Assembly (NCBI GenBank): GCA_031269595.1
Contig: JAISYX010000120.1
Location: 1-34,491, forward strand
DNA: 34,491 nt
Source: Oscillospiraceae bacterium
GTDB lineage: Bacteria; Bacillota; Clostridia; Oscillospirales; Acutalibacteraceae
Direction: 5' to 3'
Below, piece after piece: positions 32,603 through 34,491 of the stretch. Numbering within the stretch: the stretch's first letter is position 1; every line of letters starts with the position of its first letter. The position numbers were made by a program, and so were the translations under genes. Below the pieces are notes generated by a model that saw only the letters and a list, made by a program, of their open reading frames with translations, was not told where the DNA came from and ran no database searches.

Positions 32603-32646
32603 AACAAGGGAGAAAACCAAGTGCAGGCTTGGTTTTCTCCCTTGTT
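32603..32646. terminator. Bidirectional terminator between convergent genes
   Basis: A 19-bp perfect stem (arms 32603-32621 and 32628-32646) has a 6-nt loop. It lies 9 bp from the end of the carboxypeptidase gene and serves both it and the sortase substrate gene. Confidence 0.75.
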
Positions 32647-32655
32647 AAGCAATTA

Positions 32656-33825
32656 TTACATAAATAAAAGCTCATCATCCTTGCGGCGTTTTTTCTTTTT
32701 AGAGGACGCAGCAGCAATTATTGAAATAAGCAGCAGCACAGCGGCTACCGCTATAAGCAGAATGCCCAGTGTGTTATCATCCAGCTTAAAGCCCTGTGTG
32801 GTTGCAGCGGCGGCAGTGGGAATAAGCTTTGCAGGGGGAGAGGGCAGAGCCTTAATCACTCGGGGTACGCTTGCACTCTCGGGGCTTTGGAGAGGGATGT
32901 AATCATTAAAATACCATTTTGTGAGCTTTTGGGCAACTGTAAAAATGGTTTCGCCTGAATCGTTTTTAACATTCAGCACGCTGCCTATAAGCTCATTTTC
33001 TCCCTTTTTGGCATTAAAGGCAAAGGCACGGGCCTTGCCTCCGCTGCCTGTCTTTAGGCCGTTGATACGTGGGTCATAGTTAACATTTGCTCCGCTGCCC
33101 TCCATAAAGGAGATGTTTGCCACAGTGCCGTGGGTGAGGATATTGCTGTTGCTCCAGCTGTGTTCTGCAAGATTTGTCTTTATTGTCACATGTGAGGTGG
33201 TTGCGGCGGTTTGGATAAGCGGATAATTATCAATAGCGTATAAGCTGATAGTGGTAATATCCTTTGCGGTGGAGTACATGCCAGCTTTTGGGTATCCATC
33301 CGGATTGAGGAAGTGGGAATCCTTTGCGCCTATAGCTTTGGCCTTTTCGTTCATCTTATCCACAAAGGCCTGCATAGCCTTTTCCGGCGGTGTGCTCTCT
33401 TTGCCTAACAGCTTGCGTCCTGCGGCTACGGCGGCGGCTCTGGCGGCATCATTGCCGCTAGGCAGAAGCATGGCGTAAACAAGCTGCTCCACAGTGAGTA
33501 TCTCACCGCCCGCAAGCTTGGCCTTGGAGGCGTCCGCATTAACCAGAGCGAGCACATCTCCGCTTATTGTTACCTCATCTGTTGCTTGCAGGGTATCTAA
33601 AACAAGCATGGTGGTGAGCAGCTTTGTTACAGAAAGAGGGGCGTAGTGCAGGTCTGCGTTGCTCTCAACCAGCACCTTGCCGGTAGAACGCTCTATTATG
33701 TATATGCCCATATCCTCATATGGAGAGGCATCAAACTCAGCCGCAAGAGCGGTGCCCGAGATAGAAATAATGAGCAGCACTAGAGTTGTAAGCAATGTTA
33801 AGGTTTTTTTGATAGATTTATTCAT
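32656..33825 (-). CDS. dacA: D-alanyl-D-alanine carboxypeptidase (peptidase S11)
   Basis: This penicillin-binding enzyme trims the terminal D-Ala of peptidoglycan stem peptides outside the cell. The 389-residue product has a signal peptide and three active-site motifs: S-V-T-K in APLSVTKLLTT, SGN in LLPSGNDAA, and KTG in GLKTGSGGKA. The C-terminus has a true membrane helix (LGILLIAVAAVLLLISIIAA) followed by a basic tail, rather than the amphipathic anchor of typical DacA. The start is ATG 33825; the frame upstream to 33855 is leader copy H. A consensus promoter lies about 100 bp upstream. The symbol is by family, not proven orthology. Confidence 0.88.
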   Translation of the reverse strand: MNKSIKKTLTLLTTLVLLIISISGTALAAEFDASPYEDMGIYIIERSTGKVLVESNADLHYAPLSVTKLLTTMLVLDTLQATDEVTISGDVLALVNADASKAKLAGGEILTVEQLVYAMLLPSGNDAARAAAVAAGRKLLGKESTPPEKAMQAFVDKMNEKAKAIGAKDSHFLNPDGYPKAGMYSTAKDITTISLYAIDNYPLIQTAATTSHVTIKTNLAEHSWSNSNILTHGTVANISFMEGSGANVNYDPRINGLKTGSGGKARAFAFNAKKGENELIGSVLNVKNDSGETIFTVAQKLTKWYFNDYIPLQSPESASVPRVIKALPSPPAKLIPTAAAATTQGFKLDDNTLGILLIAVAAVLLLISIIAAASSKKKKRRKDDELLFM

Positions 33826-33900
33826 GACACTATGTGATAGATACTCCGCACGCAAAAGCTTATGAAAGATATTTTGCGGGGATTTCTGAGTCCTTTCCTG
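33826..33900 (-). repeat. Leader element, copy H (diverged), before dacA
   Basis: On the minus strand it reads AATCCCCGCAAAAT, later GCGTGCGGAGTATCTATCAC and ATAGTGTC, ending exactly at the dacA ATG. The left half matches copy A (AATCCCCGCA) and the right half matches the common form in 18 or so scattered positions. The palindrome is decayed to CAC-ATA-GTG. It is the least certain member, but its position directly before a start codon matches the others. Confidence 0.5.
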
Positions 33901-33922
33901 TTTTTGAGCTTATTATGTAATT

Positions 33923-33951
33923 ATTATACATACTTTTTGTGAACTTGGCAA
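33923..33951 (-). promoter_or_regulatory. Promoter of dacA
   Basis: On the minus strand TTGCCA (33946-33951) and TATAAT (33923-33928) are separated by exactly 17 bp. Transcription would begin near 33915, so leader copy H is inside the 5' untranslated RNA. Confidence 0.65.
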
Positions 33952-33997
33952 GTAAAATTAAAAAACTTTGAAAACTTCGTAAAATTTGAAAAAGTGA

Positions 33998-34026
33998 TTG
34001 ACAAAGCTGCTTGTTTAGTATATAAT
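33998..34026 (+). promoter_or_regulatory. Consensus promoter of the tRNA-Ser genes
   Basis: TTGACA and TATAAT, both perfect, are 17 bp apart and 19 bp upstream of the first tRNA. Confidence 0.9.
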
Positions 34027-34045
34027 CTTTTATAGTCTGAAATAC

Positions 34046-34134
34046 GGAGAGGTGTCCGAGTGGTTTAAGGAGCTAGTCTTGAAAACTAGTGATACGGCAA
34101 CGTACCAAGAGTTCGAATCTCTTCCTCTCCGCCA
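34046..34134 (+). tRNA. tRNA-Ser (anticodon UGA)
   Basis: GGAGAGG pairs with CCTCTCC as acceptor stem. The anticodon loop CTTGAAA gives UGA. A long variable arm typical of class II tRNA (Ser) is present, TTCGAAT is in the T loop, and the CCA end is encoded. 89 nt including CCA. Confidence 0.95.
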
Positions 34135-34169
34135 CTTGTTTCTTAATATATCTTTTAAAAGGTTACCAT

Positions 34170-34262
34170 GGAGAAGTACTCAAGTTGGTGACGAGGCGCC
34201 CCTGCTAAGGGTGTAGGTCGGGTTAAACCGGCGCGAGAGTTCGAGTCTCTCCTTCTCCGCCA
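34170..34262 (+). tRNA. tRNA-Ser (anticodon GCU)
   Basis: GGAGAAG pairs with CTTCTCC. The anticodon loop CTGCTAA gives GCU. A long variable arm, TTCGAGT in the T loop and an encoded CCA are present. 93 nt. It lies 35 bp after the first tRNA-Ser, from the same promoter. Confidence 0.95.
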
Positions 34263-34293
34263 AAAAGGTCTGACGAAAAAGATGCAGACCCTC

Positions 34294-34319
34294 AAAAGCC
34301 CACAGTAGTGGGCTTTTTT
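34294..34319 (+). terminator. Terminator after the tRNA genes
   Basis: AAAAGCCCAC/GTGGGCTTTT (34294-34303 and 34308-34317) with a 4-nt loop and a T run. Confidence 0.85.
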
Positions 34320-34416
34320 GCTGCTCATTTCTCTGAAAAACGCTTTTCAAAAACGTGAATGCCAGTAACCGTCAAATAGATTCGAACCCTTGAAACCATT
34401 AATAAAATATGTACAT

Positions 34417-34450
34417 AGGTCGTTTGCCAAAAGCAGACGGCCTTATTTTT
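34417..34450 (+). terminator. Hairpin with T run in the leader of the last gene
   Basis: Eleven pairs including two G-U (arms 34417-34427 and 34433-34443) are followed by TTATTTTTTT. It lies 30 bp before the last gene's ATG, so it may be an upstream terminator or an attenuator of that gene. The stretch 34320-34416 shows no gene. Confidence 0.55.
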
Positions 34451-34472
34451 TTATCAGAAGGAGGCATTCAAA

Positions 34473-34491
34473 ATGGACAAAAAAGAAATCA
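34473..34491 (+). CDS. Start of a gene cut by the window end
   Basis: ATG with AAGGAGG about 8 nt upstream, reading M-D-K-K-E-I before the sequence ends. Nothing can be said of its product. It follows a tRNA-Ser pair, a common integration site for mobile elements. Confidence 0.5.

Overview
The window looks like chromosomal DNA of a low-to-mid GC Gram-positive anaerobe of the class Clostridia, probably a gut Oscillospirales/Ruminococcaceae-type organism. This is an inference from several things: a SpoIIIE/FtsK-TepA pair, NrdR, BspA-type leucine-rich-repeat plus CWB2 and LPXTG-like surface proteins, strong AGGAGG ribosome sites, frequent TTG/GTG starts, and the GTAGGGG...CCCCTAC hairpin repeats that I associate with such genomes.

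Layout. (1) 1-1715 is a graveyard of mobile DNA: a small membrane protein, a decayed IS4-type transposase tail, and a mobC start fused head-on to the start of a thioester-type surface protein. (2) 2060-10761 is a purine operon, purE-F-M-N-[serine hydrolase]-H-[two DUF4177-like small proteins]-D. It supplies most steps from PRPP to IMP, but purC, purL/Q/S, purB and purK are not in view. Hairpin repeats are lodged in three places in or just after it. (3) 11111-14130 holds a polysaccharide flippase, small proteins and a TIM-barrel sugar isomerase. (4) 14134-18072 holds nrdR with its own promoter and NrdR boxes, a TepA-type ClpP-like protease and the SpoIIIE/FtsK DNA pump. (5) 18103-24516 holds a frameshifted LRR/CWB2 surface protein, a YgiQ radical SAM protein, a ComEC-like metallo-hydrolase with its DUF3006 partner, and a GH1-like protein without the catalytic glutamates. 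(6) 24680-29879 holds a topoisomerase IV A subunit, a toxin-antitoxin cassette bracketed by a 15-bp inverted repeat, and a MacA/MacB-like export pair without an ATPase. (7) 30082-34491 holds a Cys-rich miniprotein, a sortase-anchored protein, a D,D-carboxypeptidase, two tRNA-Ser genes and the start of another gene.

The most unusual feature is a dispersed ~88-bp leader element. Eight copies are recognisable, six clear and two diverged. All are oriented with the gene that follows. Six of the eight copies end 0-9 nt before a start codon; of the other two, one is the upstream member of a tandem pair and one ends 19 nt before the start. The genes concerned are functionally unrelated (an isomerase, nrdR, parC, a macA-like gene, a sortase substrate, dacA and a small ORF). 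Most of these genes lack a normal Shine-Dalgarno next to their start. In several copies the Shine-Dalgarno lies just upstream of the element instead, followed by a TTG-initiated short reading frame whose stop overlaps or nearly touches the main start. The element also carries an imperfect long hairpin and a conserved small palindrome. It may be a mobile or vertically spread translation-coupling leader, and is my main candidate for an undescribed system.
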